Positions 28,180-36,502 of a stretch of 64,000 bases of DNA are shown one piece after another; within the stretch, counting starts at the first letter, position 1, and the number at the start of each line of letters is the position of its first letter. A model generated the notes under the pieces. The model did not search any database. It was not told the DNA's origin and was given only the letters and a program-made list of their open reading frames with translations. A program made the translations under genes and the position numbers. Origin of the DNA: Arthrobacter psychrochitiniphilus. Lineage in GTDB: Bacteria > Actinomycetota > Actinomycetes > Actinomycetales > Micrococcaceae. The DNA lies in contig NZ_QHLZ01000002.1 in assembly GCF_003185915.1 (NCBI RefSeq), forward strand, positions 248,001 through 312,000. The letters are read 5' to 3'.

Positions 28180-29130
28180 ATGCCTAGTAAGCAAAAAGCC
28201 CCGTCCCGCTTCTCCTCTGTGAAAGCGGCGGCGGGGCTTGCCGTTGCCGCTGGTGTGGGCGCCGTGGCATACGGTTCACTGATTGAGCGCAACTGGTTTG
28301 CCCTCCGTGAGGAACAGCTGGCCATCCTGCCGCCGGGCTCCGCCCCGTTCACGGTCCTGCATATCTCCGACATCCACTTCTCCCCCGGCCAGCAGAAGAA
28401 GACCCGCTGGTTGCGGGAGCTGGCCCAGCTACAGCCCGATCTGGTGGTCAACACCGGCGATAACCTCAGCCACCCCAACGCCATTGCCCCACTTTTGGAC
28501 GCACTGGGCCCGCTCATGAATTTTCCGGGCGTCTTTGTCCCGGGGTCTAATGACTATTTTGCGCCCCGCTTCAGGAATCCGTTCTCCTACTTCGCCGGCC
28601 CGTCCAAGGCCCCCTCAGTGGGTAAACACCAGCCCATTGCCCTGGACACGGAGGCTTTGCACACTGGTTTTGGCATGGGCGGCTGGGTCAACCTGACCAA
28701 CCGCGCCCAGTCCCTGGCGCTGAACGGCATACGCTTTGATTTCAGTGGCGTTGACGATCCCCACCTCTTCCGGGAGCGCTATGCCGGCTGGCCGCGTGGT
28801 GCGGCCGGGCAGGAGCGCGCACCCCATGTAAAGGTGGCTGTGGCGCACGCCCCGTACCAGCGGGTATTGGACCACTTTACGGCCGACGGCGCTGACCTCA
28901 TCTTGGCAGGGCACACCCACGGCGGGCAGGTTTGCATACCCGGTTATGGCGCGCTTGTCAGTAATTGTGATCTGCCCACCTGGCGAGCCAGGGGCCTCAA
29001 TGATTGGGAATCCCAGGGACGTACTGCGCCGGTGAACGTCTCTGCGGGCATCGGCACCTCCCGCACGGCCCCCTTCCGTTTCGCCTGCCGCCCTGAAGCG
29101 GTTATCCTCACCCTGAGCGCCAAATCCTGA
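28180..29130 (+). CDS. Membrane-anchored metallophosphoesterase
   Basis: A 316-residue calcineurin-like phosphoesterase. An N-terminal hydrophobic segment is followed by the metal motifs HISDIHF, VNTGDNL, PGSNDY (GNHD-like, with S replacing N-H as in this subgroup), VAHAPY and LAGHTHGGQV. It starts 12 bp after the PBP gene, an arrangement conserved in Arthrobacter and relatives, so a role in envelope lipid or wall turnover is plausible, but the substrate is unknown. Confidence 0.9.
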   Translation: MPSKQKAPSRFSSVKAAAGLAVAAGVGAVAYGSLIERNWFALREEQLAILPPGSAPFTVLHISDIHFSPGQQKKTRWLRELAQLQPDLVVNTGDNLSHPNAIAPLLDALGPLMNFPGVFVPGSNDYFAPRFRNPFSYFAGPSKAPSVGKHQPIALDTEALHTGFGMGGWVNLTNRAQSLALNGIRFDFSGVDDPHLFRERYAGWPRGAAGQERAPHVKVAVAHAPYQRVLDHFTADGADLILAGHTHGGQVCIPGYGALVSNCDLPTWRARGLNDWESQGRTAPVNVSAGIGTSRTAPFRFACRPEAVILTLSAKS

Positions 29131-29193
29131 ATACCAAATCCTGAGCGCCAAGTACGGAGCGCCGTTCGGCAGCCAAACATGTAAGGAATTACT

Positions 29194-29766
29194 GTGAAAA
29201 AATTCTTGCTCCTCATGGGAGCATCGGTGGCCTTGGTGCTGACAAGCGCCTGTGGTTCACCGGCGTCAGGCCCGGCAGGGGAACCCGCCGCACCCGCATC
29301 ATCCTCCGGACCGGCCTCAGGAGACACCATTTCTTCCGAGGAAGATCCGTCAGCCGATGCCATGTCACCAGCATGCACCCCTGTGGCCGGCGGCATCCCA
29401 GCCACAGCCAAGGATTTTGCTTGCCTGAACCTGATCTCAGTCAGCGGCAGTGACGCCACCGGCGCACTCCCCTGGTTGGGCACCGATCCATTCACTCTGG
29501 TCACCTCGGAGCAGGACGGCGGTATCCACTTCTCCTCCAAGACCCCCTGCAACACGGTTATGAGTTCAGCCACGGTCACTGACACCACGTTCACTGTGGC
29601 CCCCAATATGGCCATGACCATGATGGGTTGCCAGAGCCCACAGAACGATTACGAAGGCTGGGTGGTGAAGTTCTTCTCGGCGCCTCTGGACTACACCGTG
29701 GCCAAGGATTCGCTGGAGCTGAGCAACAGCCACGGCACCGTCACCTTCAAACCAGCAGCGCCCTGA
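29194..29766 (+). CDS. META-domain lipoprotein
   Basis: A 190-residue lipoprotein with signal peptide MKKFLLLMGASVALVL and lipobox LTSAC. After a Ser/Pro/Ala linker comes a small beta-rich domain with CNTVMSSATVTD, APNMAMTMMGC and SLELSNSHGTVTF, resembling META/HslJ domains, which often carry paired Cys as here. The GTG start has AAGGAA upstream. HslJ is linked to heat and novobiocin resistance in E. coli; that role need not apply here. Confidence 0.75.
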   Translation: MKKFLLLMGASVALVLTSACGSPASGPAGEPAAPASSSGPASGDTISSEEDPSADAMSPACTPVAGGIPATAKDFACLNLISVSGSDATGALPWLGTDPFTLVTSEQDGGIHFSSKTPCNTVMSSATVTDTTFTVAPNMAMTMMGCQSPQNDYEGWVVKFFSAPLDYTVAKDSLELSNSHGTVTFKPAAP

Positions 29767-29901
29767 TTGCTCTGCGCAAAGCAACCCTTATGTGAGAACG
29801 GTTTACCTACGAGCCCCCTCGATTTCGTGTTCAGGGCCGTTGTCCGCTATTCTTGAGAGGTTGCTTTTCCAGACCGTCACTGGTTGCGGAAAACAGCGGA
29901 T

Positions 29902-29978
29902 CGGGGTGTGGCGCAGCTTGGTAGCGCGCGTCGTTCGGGACGACGAGGCCGCAGGTTCAAATCCTGTCACCCCGACCA
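29902..29978 (+). tRNA. tRNA-Pro, anticodon CGG
   Basis: The acceptor arms CGGGGTG and CACCCCG pair. The D-arm GCGC-loop-GCGC, the anticodon stem CGTCG/CGACG with loop TTCGGGA (anticodon CGG, reads codon CCG), and a T-arm with loop TTCAAAT are all present. CCA is encoded. A terminator follows at once. Confidence 0.97.
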
Positions 29979-29983
29979 CATAA

Positions 29984-30020
29984 AAACAGCGGCATCCAAC
30001 GGATGCCGCTGTTTTTTATT
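29984..30020 (+). terminator. Terminator of tRNA-Pro
   Basis: Arms AAACAGCGGCATCC (29984-29997) and GGATGCCGCTGTTT (30001-30014) form a perfect 14-bp stem with an AAC loop and a run of T. Confidence 0.92.
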
Positions 30021-30071
30021 TGGTGGCCCCACTCGGCACCCACTTTTCACCCACCGTCTAAGATGGGAACC

Positions 30072-30425
30072 ATGAGCGACACACTTTCACCGTGCCCCGT
30101 ATGCAATTGCGAGTACACCTATGAGCTGGGTGAACTTTTGGTGTGCCCGGAATGTGCGCACGAATGGTCCCCCACCGAAGATGAGGGATCTGCCGCCGAG
30201 GCCCAGAGCGTCATTAAGGACGCCGTAGGCAATATCCTCTCCGATGGAGACACTGTCAGCATTGTCAAAACCATGAAGGTCAAGGGCAGCCCGCAGGACT
30301 TAAAGATCGGCACCAAGGTCCGCAACATCCGTTTGATCTCCCCCGTCAACGGCCATGACATCGATGCCAAAGTTGACGGGTTCGGGCCCATGAAGCTCAA
30401 GTCCAGCATTGTTAAAAAAGTTTGA
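30072..30425 (+). CDS. PhnA/YjdM family zinc-ribbon protein
   Basis: A 117-residue protein with an N-terminal zinc ribbon (CPVCNCEYTYELGELLVCPEC) and the C-terminal PhnA domain (DGDTVSIVKTMKVKG; IGTKVRNIRLI; FGPMKLKSSIVKKV). PhnA/YjdM is named for alkylphosphonate operons but is not needed for phosphonate use in E. coli; its job is unknown. The start is ATG 30072; the longer frame runs back across the tRNA terminator. Confidence 0.93.
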   Translation: MSDTLSPCPVCNCEYTYELGELLVCPECAHEWSPTEDEGSAAEAQSVIKDAVGNILSDGDTVSIVKTMKVKGSPQDLKIGTKVRNIRLISPVNGHDIDAKVDGFGPMKLKSSIVKKV

Positions 30426-30471
30426 TCTCCGCTCTATCAGCTGAGCTGACACTACTTGCTAAGGATCTTGG

Positions 30472-32466
30472 GTGAGCTCTTGGTTTGAGGCGGTGCCAGC
30501 CTTTGCCCTCGCATTGCTGATTCTGGCCCTGCCCGGAGTCGCCGTCCTGATGGCCCTGCGCATCCGCGGACTCATGGCACTGTTCCTGGCCCCAGCCGTT
30601 TCCGTCTCTGTGCTGGCCGTAAGCGCCGTGGTGGCTCCCCTGATACATCTGCCGTGGGGCATCCCGGTGGTGCTTTTGGGAACAGCCGTTGCTACCGTGG
30701 CAGCGTGGGTGGCACGGCGCCTCATTCCGGCGCTGAACAATATCTTGCTCATAGCGGGCCCGCGCTCACGGGTAGGGCTAGGAGCAGCACTCGCTGGCGC
30801 TGGCGTGTCCCTGGCCATCACCACGTTGTTACTGCTGTTGGTGGCCCCCACACCTGAACAGTTCACGCAGGGCTACGATTCCGTCTTCCACCTCAACGCG
30901 GTCACCCATGCGGTGGATACCAAAAACGCGTCATCCTTTGCGATTTCCAGCTTTATCCTGCCCACCATCAAGTCTTCGTTTTACCCCGGGGCGTGGCACG
31001 GGCTGGTGAGCCTGTTGATCCTAGTGAGCGGCATCAGCGTACCGGCGGCCACCAATTTGATCTGGCTGGCCGTGGCAGGGTTGGTGTGGCCGCTCAGCGC
31101 AATGTTTTTGACCCGCACACTCTTTGGCCCCCGCCCGCTTCTGCTAATCAGCGCAGGGGTGCTAGCCGCAGCGTTCCCCGCCTTTCCCTGGCTGTTGCTG
31201 CAATACGGCTCCGCCTACCCCAATTTCCTCTCCAACGCACTGGTTCCCGTAGGCATTGCACTAGTACTGCTCATTCTCCGCCCCTCCGTTCACCGCGGGC
31301 TAGAACCGGCTCAGGCCCTGACCCTGGTGGCCTTGTTCCTGCCCGGTGCCATCACGGCCCAACCCAACGGAGTTTTTAGTATTCTCCTGGTGCTGACCCC
31401 GCTGTTGGCCTATCTGATCTTTTCCTGGCTACGCACCGGGTACCGCCGTGGCCACCGCCACGGCTGGATGCGTGTGGCGCTACTGCTGCTTGTCATAGCG
31501 GTTGCCGCCGCGGGGCTGTCAGTGCTGCCACAAATCCGCAGCCTCTTTACCTACACGAGTCCGGCATTCCTGTTCTTCCCGCTGGCACTGCTGCGCAACT
31601 TCACCCACGCACCCGCCCCCATCTGGTTCCCGGCGTTGGCGTTGACCGTCCTAATGCTCGTGGGTGTCCGGGCCGGATTCCGCCGGCCAGGTCTGCGCTG
31701 GCTGCCGGCCGCTCTGGTGCTGCTTGCCTTCACTTATCCTTTGACTGCTGGCACCAACCTCCCCTTGGCCAACATTGTGATGGCTCCCTGGTGGGACAAC
31801 CCCGAGCGCATTGCCGCGCTCATGCCGCTGCTGGCAGTGCCCCTGGCTGCGCTGGGGCTGGTCCAGCTGGTCGATTTCCTGAGCACCAAGCTGCGCACCC
31901 GGAATCTTTCTCCTGCCGTGTGGCGGCGCAAGGGGAAACTTTCGACGGCGGCCGGGCTCGCCGTCGTGCTTGCCTTCAGCAACCCAGGATTGTGGCAGAT
32001 GCAGGGCCAGGTGGGAATCATGTTTGAGGTGCCGGCGGAGCCTAATGGGCTGGCCCAAATTGATGCGCAGGAATTGGCGCTCATCCACAGGCTGCCCAAT
32101 TACACCACCGCCGAGGATGTCATCGCCAATAACCCGTACAACGGATCGGCGCTGGCCATGGCACTGGCTGATAGGCACATGCTGTTCCCGTACAGCTCAC
32201 AGGGCGATCTGAGTCCGGATCTTTACACACTGCGGTTCTGGCTCAACCGGGTGGGTAGTGATCAAGAGGTGTGTGCAGCCGCCAAACGCCAGGGGGTCAC
32301 TTTCCTACTGGATTTCGGCACGGACTATATCCCTGCCTTCAATGATCCGCGCTCGCTCTATCCTGGCATCACCCTGGCGGCGGATTCAGATGCCTTTACG
32401 CTCGTGGCTAGCGAAGGCCACGCCAAGCTTTATAAGCTCACTACCTGTGCTGGAGTACAGCTCTGA
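30472..32466 (+). CDS. Large polytopic membrane protein, DUF6541-like
   Basis: A 664-residue protein with about 12-14 hydrophobic helices through residue 510, then a soluble C-terminal part of about 150 residues. The layout (helix pair, then TQGYDSVFHLNAVTHAVDT with Asp in the first extracytoplasmic loop, and YNGSALAMALADRHMLFPY in the tail) matches the actinobacterial DUF6541 group, which resembles GT-C glycosyltransferases. A sugar- or lipid-transfer role is inferred only. The GTG start has AAGGAT upstream. No glycan genes are adjacent. Confidence 0.8.
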   Translation: MSSWFEAVPAFALALLILALPGVAVLMALRIRGLMALFLAPAVSVSVLAVSAVVAPLIHLPWGIPVVLLGTAVATVAAWVARRLIPALNNILLIAGPRSRVGLGAALAGAGVSLAITTLLLLLVAPTPEQFTQGYDSVFHLNAVTHAVDTKNASSFAISSFILPTIKSSFYPGAWHGLVSLLILVSGISVPAATNLIWLAVAGLVWPLSAMFLTRTLFGPRPLLLISAGVLAAAFPAFPWLLLQYGSAYPNFLSNALVPVGIALVLLILRPSVHRGLEPAQALTLVALFLPGAITAQPNGVFSILLVLTPLLAYLIFSWLRTGYRRGHRHGWMRVALLLLVIAVAAAGLSVLPQIRSLFTYTSPAFLFFPLALLRNFTHAPAPIWFPALALTVLMLVGVRAGFRRPGLRWLPAALVLLAFTYPLTAGTNLPLANIVMAPWWDNPERIAALMPLLAVPLAALGLVQLVDFLSTKLRTRNLSPAVWRRKGKLSTAAGLAVVLAFSNPGLWQMQGQVGIMFEVPAEPNGLAQIDAQELALIHRLPNYTTAEDVIANNPYNGSALAMALADRHMLFPYSSQGDLSPDLYTLRFWLNRVGSDQEVCAAAKRQGVTFLLDFGTDYIPAFNDPRSLYPGITLAADSDAFTLVASEGHAKLYKLTTCAGVQL

Positions 32467-32506
32467 TGAGAGCATTAGTTGGCCAATCCGCTCATTTACG
32501 CCGCAT

Positions 32507-32535
32507 TTGACAGCTTTTGTCATGTTTTCCACAAT
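32507..32535 (+). promoter_or_regulatory. Promoter with an operator-like dyad for the XRE-TPR gene
   Basis: TTGACA (32507-32512) and CACAAT (32530-32535) are 17 bp apart. The -35 is covered by the dyad TGACA-N5-TGTCA (32508-32522), where a regulator, perhaps the XRE protein itself, could block polymerase. Confidence 0.5.
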
Positions 32536-32600
32536 TAGTACTGGGCGAGGCAATAGAGTTGAGCCAATAGTCGGCAACAGGTGAGTTAAAGGAATCCCCC

Positions 32601-33845
32601 ATGGGCAGTAGTTTTGGTGATCGGCTGAAACAAGAACGGTTGGCGAGGCACCTGACCCAGGGCGAATTGGGTGGGGATTTATACTCTGCCAGCTACATTT
32701 CTCTTTTGGAAAACGCACACCGCGAACCTACGGTTGACATCATCTTGCAGCTTGCCCGGCAGCTCGATCTTGCCCCGTCGTCGATCACCGTCTGGGCCGA
32801 GGGAGCAGCCACATCGAAGGAGAGCGGCTCGCTGCGGCTTTCCCTCTACGCCCAGCAATGCTGGGATACGCGTGATTATCTAGGTGCCGCCACCAATGCG
32901 CAGGCCGCCGCCGAGCTGGCCCAGTCCAACAAGGACCTGGTCACCTGGTGGAACATGACCTTTCTGGCCGCCAATTCACTCTTGCGCCACGGCGAGGAAT
33001 GCCAGGCTGTGCAGCTCTTGCAAACCTTGCTCGAACACCCCATCACCGCCGATAGTGATGCCTTGTCACTGCGCGCCCACCAGGTCATATCTGCGGCGTC
33101 GCTGGCCCAAGGCCGCCTGCAGGAATCGATCGAGCATGGCACCTTGGCCGTCAGTATTGGCTCCGGCGACAGTGAGGAAGAGTTCGGCGCTTATTTGATG
33201 GCGTTGCAAACCCTCATTGGCGGCCTGACGGAATCTGGCAGGCTGGATGAGGCCTGGATGCATACCCAGACCCTGGCCGATGCCGTCACCGACTCCACAC
33301 CTGCCCAGATGGCCGGCGAAATTCACTGGGTGATTGGCAATGTAGCGTTCATCCGGGCGGACATCCGCACGGGACTCGAACACCATGCAAAGGCCAGCAG
33401 ATTGCTCTCGCCGGCCTCAGATCTCTCACGCTGGGCCCAGTTCAACAAGGCCACTGCGTGGGTTCGTCTCATGGCAGGCGTGGTGGAGCCTGCCACTTTG
33501 CAAGCCATTGAACGCAGCGAACTGGCCCACTCTGTTGTAGGCGCCACCCTTGCGGAAACTCTTGAAGTTTCCATGCTTCGAGCCCGCTGGCACTACCTCA
33601 ACAATGAACTGCCCGCGGCGTTGGAGCTGTTGGAACGCATTGAGAAGCAGAAGGATGAGCTGGCACCTCACATTGCAGGAGACTCAGCGTTGCTTTTGGG
33701 TAACGCTCTGCAGGCAGCCAACCGCTGCCCGGAAGCTGTGGCCGCCTATACCGACGCCAGGGAGCGTTACACGCTGGCTGGCGCACTGGACAGGGCTGCC
33801 GTGGCCCAGGATTTCATGACGGAGCTGGAGCCGTCTCACAGCTAA
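32601..33845 (+). CDS. XRE-family regulator with TPR-like C-terminus
   Basis: A 414-residue protein. Residues 5-60 are an XRE helix-turn-helix (FGDRLKQERLARHLTQGELG; SASYISLLENAHREPTVDII). The rest is helical with repeated Ala/Leu patterns typical of TPR-type sensors (YLGAATNAQAAAELAQSNKD; AYTDARERYTLAGALDRAAVA). Such fused proteins often sense peptides or protein partners. AAAGGAAT precedes the ATG. No obvious partner gene is nearby, so the regulated target is unknown; a dyad in its own promoter suggests autoregulation. Confidence 0.88.
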   Translation: MGSSFGDRLKQERLARHLTQGELGGDLYSASYISLLENAHREPTVDIILQLARQLDLAPSSITVWAEGAATSKESGSLRLSLYAQQCWDTRDYLGAATNAQAAAELAQSNKDLVTWWNMTFLAANSLLRHGEECQAVQLLQTLLEHPITADSDALSLRAHQVISAASLAQGRLQESIEHGTLAVSIGSGDSEEEFGAYLMALQTLIGGLTESGRLDEAWMHTQTLADAVTDSTPAQMAGEIHWVIGNVAFIRADIRTGLEHHAKASRLLSPASDLSRWAQFNKATAWVRLMAGVVEPATLQAIERSELAHSVVGATLAETLEVSMLRARWHYLNNELPAALELLERIEKQKDELAPHIAGDSALLLGNALQAANRCPEAVAAYTDARERYTLAGALDRAAVAQDFMTELEPSHS

Positions 33846-33854
33846 CACTTTAAA

Positions 33855-33908
33855 AGCAGCTGGCCTGGCGAAAGTAGTGAAATCACTCTTTTTGCCCGGC
33901 CAGTTGCT
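33855..33908. terminator. Bidirectional terminator between the XRE gene and purC
   Basis: A compound hairpin: outer imperfect arms AGCAGCTGGCC (33855-33865) and GGCCAGTTGCT (33898-33908) with a G-U pair, and an inner stem AGTGA-AA-TCACT. A- and T-rich runs on both sides let it serve the two convergent genes. Confidence 0.75.
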
Positions 33909-33917
33909 GTGTTAGGT

Positions 33918-34877
33918 CTAGATGAAGGTGGCGCCCGTCAGGCGTTCAAAGGCCTCCACGTAGCGGGCCCGGGTGCGCTCAATGACATCGGCTGGTAGTA
34001 CCGGTGGCGGAGTATCTGAGGCGCGGTCCCAGCCAGATTCGGGGCTGATCAGCCAATCCCGCACATACTGCTTGTCGAAGCTGGGCTGGGCCTGACCCGG
34101 AGCCCACAGCTCAGCATCCCAGAAACGGGAGGAATCCGGAGTCAGCACCTCATCGCCTAGGGTGATGACGCCGGTAGCCGGATCCGTGCCGAACTCCACT
34201 TTGGTGTCTGCCAAGATGATGCCGCGTTCACGGGCGATTTCCTCGGCGCGGGAGTAAATTTCCAAGGTCAGGGTACGCAACGCCTCGGAGGAGTGTTCGC
34301 CCACCGTCTGAACCATTTGTGCGAAGCTGATGTTTTCATCATGTTCGCCAACTTCCGCCTTGGCTGAGGGTGTGAAAATGGGCTCCGCCAAGCGTGAACC
34401 GTCCTCCAAGCCGGCCGGCAGCGGCAGGCTGCACACCGTCTGTGAGGCATGGTATTCAATCAGTCCGGAACCGGTCAGATAGCCGCGCGCAATGCATTCA
34501 ATGGGGAACATCTGAAGCTTTTTGCACACCATGGCCCGGCCGGCCACGGCCGCGGGAACACCATCTTCAACAGTGGTGGCAACCAGATGATTGGGCACGT
34601 TGAGCTGTTCAAACCACCACAGGCTCAATCCCGTCAGGATGGCACCCTTGTCCGGAATCTCGCTGACCAGGATGTGATCGAAGGCGCTGATCCTGTCACT
34701 GGCTACCACCAGAACCACATCATCGCGGCCGGCAAACGGGGTCCGGACAGCGCCGGGGGAACCGGCAGGGTCCACCGACAAGGCGGAGGGGTTGGGGATA
34801 TAGAGGTCACGGACCTTGCCTGAATAGACGTGGGTCCAACCGGGGAGGGCGGGGGCAGCGGGAATGGAAGAACTCAT
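33918..34877 (-). CDS. purC: Phosphoribosylaminoimidazole-succinocarboxamide synthase
   Basis: A 319-residue SAICAR synthase, joining aspartate to CAIR in purine synthesis. Conserved segments are VYSGKVRDLYI, VASDRISAFDHIL, ECIARGYLTGSG, EIYSRAEEIARERGIILADT and DSSRFWDAELW. The start is ATG 34877; the AGGAG site overlaps the stop codon of purD ten bases upstream, so the two are likely coupled. The long form with the YLTGSGLIEY segment is the usual actinobacterial type. Confidence 0.96.
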   Translation of the reverse strand: MSSSIPAAPALPGWTHVYSGKVRDLYIPNPSALSVDPAGSPGAVRTPFAGRDDVVLVVASDRISAFDHILVSEIPDKGAILTGLSLWWFEQLNVPNHLVATTVEDGVPAAVAGRAMVCKKLQMFPIECIARGYLTGSGLIEYHASQTVCSLPLPAGLEDGSRLAEPIFTPSAKAEVGEHDENISFAQMVQTVGEHSSEALRTLTLEIYSRAEEIARERGIILADTKVEFGTDPATGVITLGDEVLTPDSSRFWDAELWAPGQAQPSFDKQYVRDWLISPESGWDRASDTPPPVLPADVIERTRARYVEAFERLTGATFI

Positions 34878-34887
34878 GAGGTGGCTC

Positions 34888-36210
34888 CTAGGCCTGTTCA
34901 AGGATGGTGGCCACGGTGATTTCCCCACGGGCAGCCTTGGCCGCAATGTCCTTGCGGTACTGGCCGCCTTCCAAGGAGATCAGCTCAATGCCGGCGTACG
35001 CCTTTTCGCGGGCGTCTTCGAGGTCCTCACCCAAACCAACCACAGCCAGCACCCGGCCTCCGGCACTGACAGTATTTCCGAAGGCGTCCGTGCCAGTGCC
35101 CGCATGGAGCACGTGCACGCCGTCGAGCCGGTTGGCCTTTTTCAAACCGCGAATCCGGTCCCCAGTGCGCGGCGCATCAGGGTAGTTGCCGCTGGCCAGC
35201 ACCACAGCGACAGCCGTCTCAGGTGCCCAGCGCAACTCGTCAATCTCATCAAGCTGGCCCTTGGCTGCGGCAAGGAGCACACCGCCAAGGGGGGTCTTCA
35301 ACCGGGCCAGGACAGCCTGTGTTTCGGGGTCCCCGAAGCGGGCGTTGAACTCAATGACACGGGTGCCGCGGCTGGTCAGGGCCAATCCGCAGTACAGTAC
35401 ACCGGTGAAGGGGGTGCCGCGGCGGGCCATGGCGTCAATGGTTGGCTGGGCAACGCGGTCAATGACTTCTTGCACCAGCCCTGCCGGGGCCCATTCCAGC
35501 GGGGAGTAGGCTCCCATGCCGCCAGTGTTGGGACCTTCGTCGCCGTCAAAAATGCGCTTGAAATCTTGCGCGGGGGCCAGTGGTACACAAGTCCGCCCGT
35601 CGGCTAGAACAAAGAGGGAGACCTCGGGGCCGTCAAGGAACTCCTCAATGACCACCGTGCCGCCCACGTCAAAGCAGGACTGGGCGTGTGCCAGGGCTTC
35701 GTCGCGGTCATTTGTAACCACTACACCCTTACCCGCTGCAAGGCCGTCATCCTTGACCACATAAGGGGCGCCGAACGTGTCCAGGGCGTCGGCAGCTTCG
35801 CCACTATTGACCGCAACCTTGGCCATGGCCGTGGGAACCTGGGCTTCTGCCATGACGGTCTTGGCGAACGCCTTGGACGCCTCAAGCTGCGCGGCTTCCT
35901 TGCTGGGTCCAAATACCGCAATACCTGCGGCACGGACGGCGTCGGATACGCCAGCTGCCAGCGGGGCTTCGGGGCCCACCACAACCAGGTCGCTGTCAAG
36001 CTTCACTGCCAGGGCTGCCACGGCAGCTGGATCGCTGGCGTTCACGGCGTGTGTGGGTACTATGGCGCCGATCCCGGCATTACCGGGTGCGGCGTGCACT
36101 TCACTGACGTTAGGGTCGCTGAGCAACGAGCGGATAATGGCGTGTTCGCGGCCTCCGGGGCCAATGACTAAAACCTTCACCCCTCTAGGGTACTTGGCTA
36201 GGTAGATCAT
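34888..36210 (-). CDS. purD: Phosphoribosylamine-glycine ligase
   Basis: An ATP-grasp enzyme of about 430-440 residues that joins glycine to phosphoribosylamine. Seen are VKVLVIGPGGREHAI at the N-terminus, PYVVKDDGLAAGKGVVVT, EEFLDGPEVSLFVLADG, NTGGMGAYSP and VIEFNARFGDPETQ. The start may be ATG 36210 (AGGAG three bases away) or GTG 36180, where the family's conserved sequence begins; neither has ideal spacing. It is the first gene of the purD-purC unit. Confidence 0.96.
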   Translation of the reverse strand: MIYLAKYPRGVKVLVIGPGGREHAIIRSLLSDPNVSEVHAAPGNAGIGAIVPTHAVNASDPAAVAALAVKLDSDLVVVGPEAPLAAGVSDAVRAAGIAVFGPSKEAAQLEASKAFAKTVMAEAQVPTAMAKVAVNSGEAADALDTFGAPYVVKDDGLAAGKGVVVTNDRDEALAHAQSCFDVGGTVVIEEFLDGPEVSLFVLADGRTCVPLAPAQDFKRIFDGDEGPNTGGMGAYSPLEWAPAGLVQEVIDRVAQPTIDAMARRGTPFTGVLYCGLALTSRGTRVIEFNARFGDPETQAVLARLKTPLGGVLLAAAKGQLDEIDELRWAPETAVAVVLASGNYPDAPRTGDRIRGLKKANRLDGVHVLHAGTGTDAFGNTVSAGGRVLAVVGLGEDLEDAREKAYAGIELISLEGGQYRKDIAAKAARGEITVATILEQA

Positions 36211-36502
36211 CCGCTCCTCGGGGCAGATGATGACTTCAATGTTCTCCCATCACAACGCTTCACTCGGGGCCGCCACGCAATGACGTTCCACTCGAGGTTC
36301 TATGCAAAGTCACCGCGCAGTGTTCACCGCCGATTTACCTGAAAACTATCTGGGCGCATGCTGGAGGCAACCATGGCTCAATAGGCTCAAGATTCATGCG
36401 CGCCACCCGCATTCTCCAACCTCCACAGGTTGTGAAGAGGCTAGCAAGGCACCAAGTACCTGCGGACCGCACATGCTTTTTGAATCCCTAGTGAAGGAAT
36501 AC

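Noticed and set aside
36302-36502. A 67-residue N-terminal extension of the phosphatase
   Set aside because: A signal peptide begins at 36503 with AAGGA upstream; the extension has no such features and would bury the signal.
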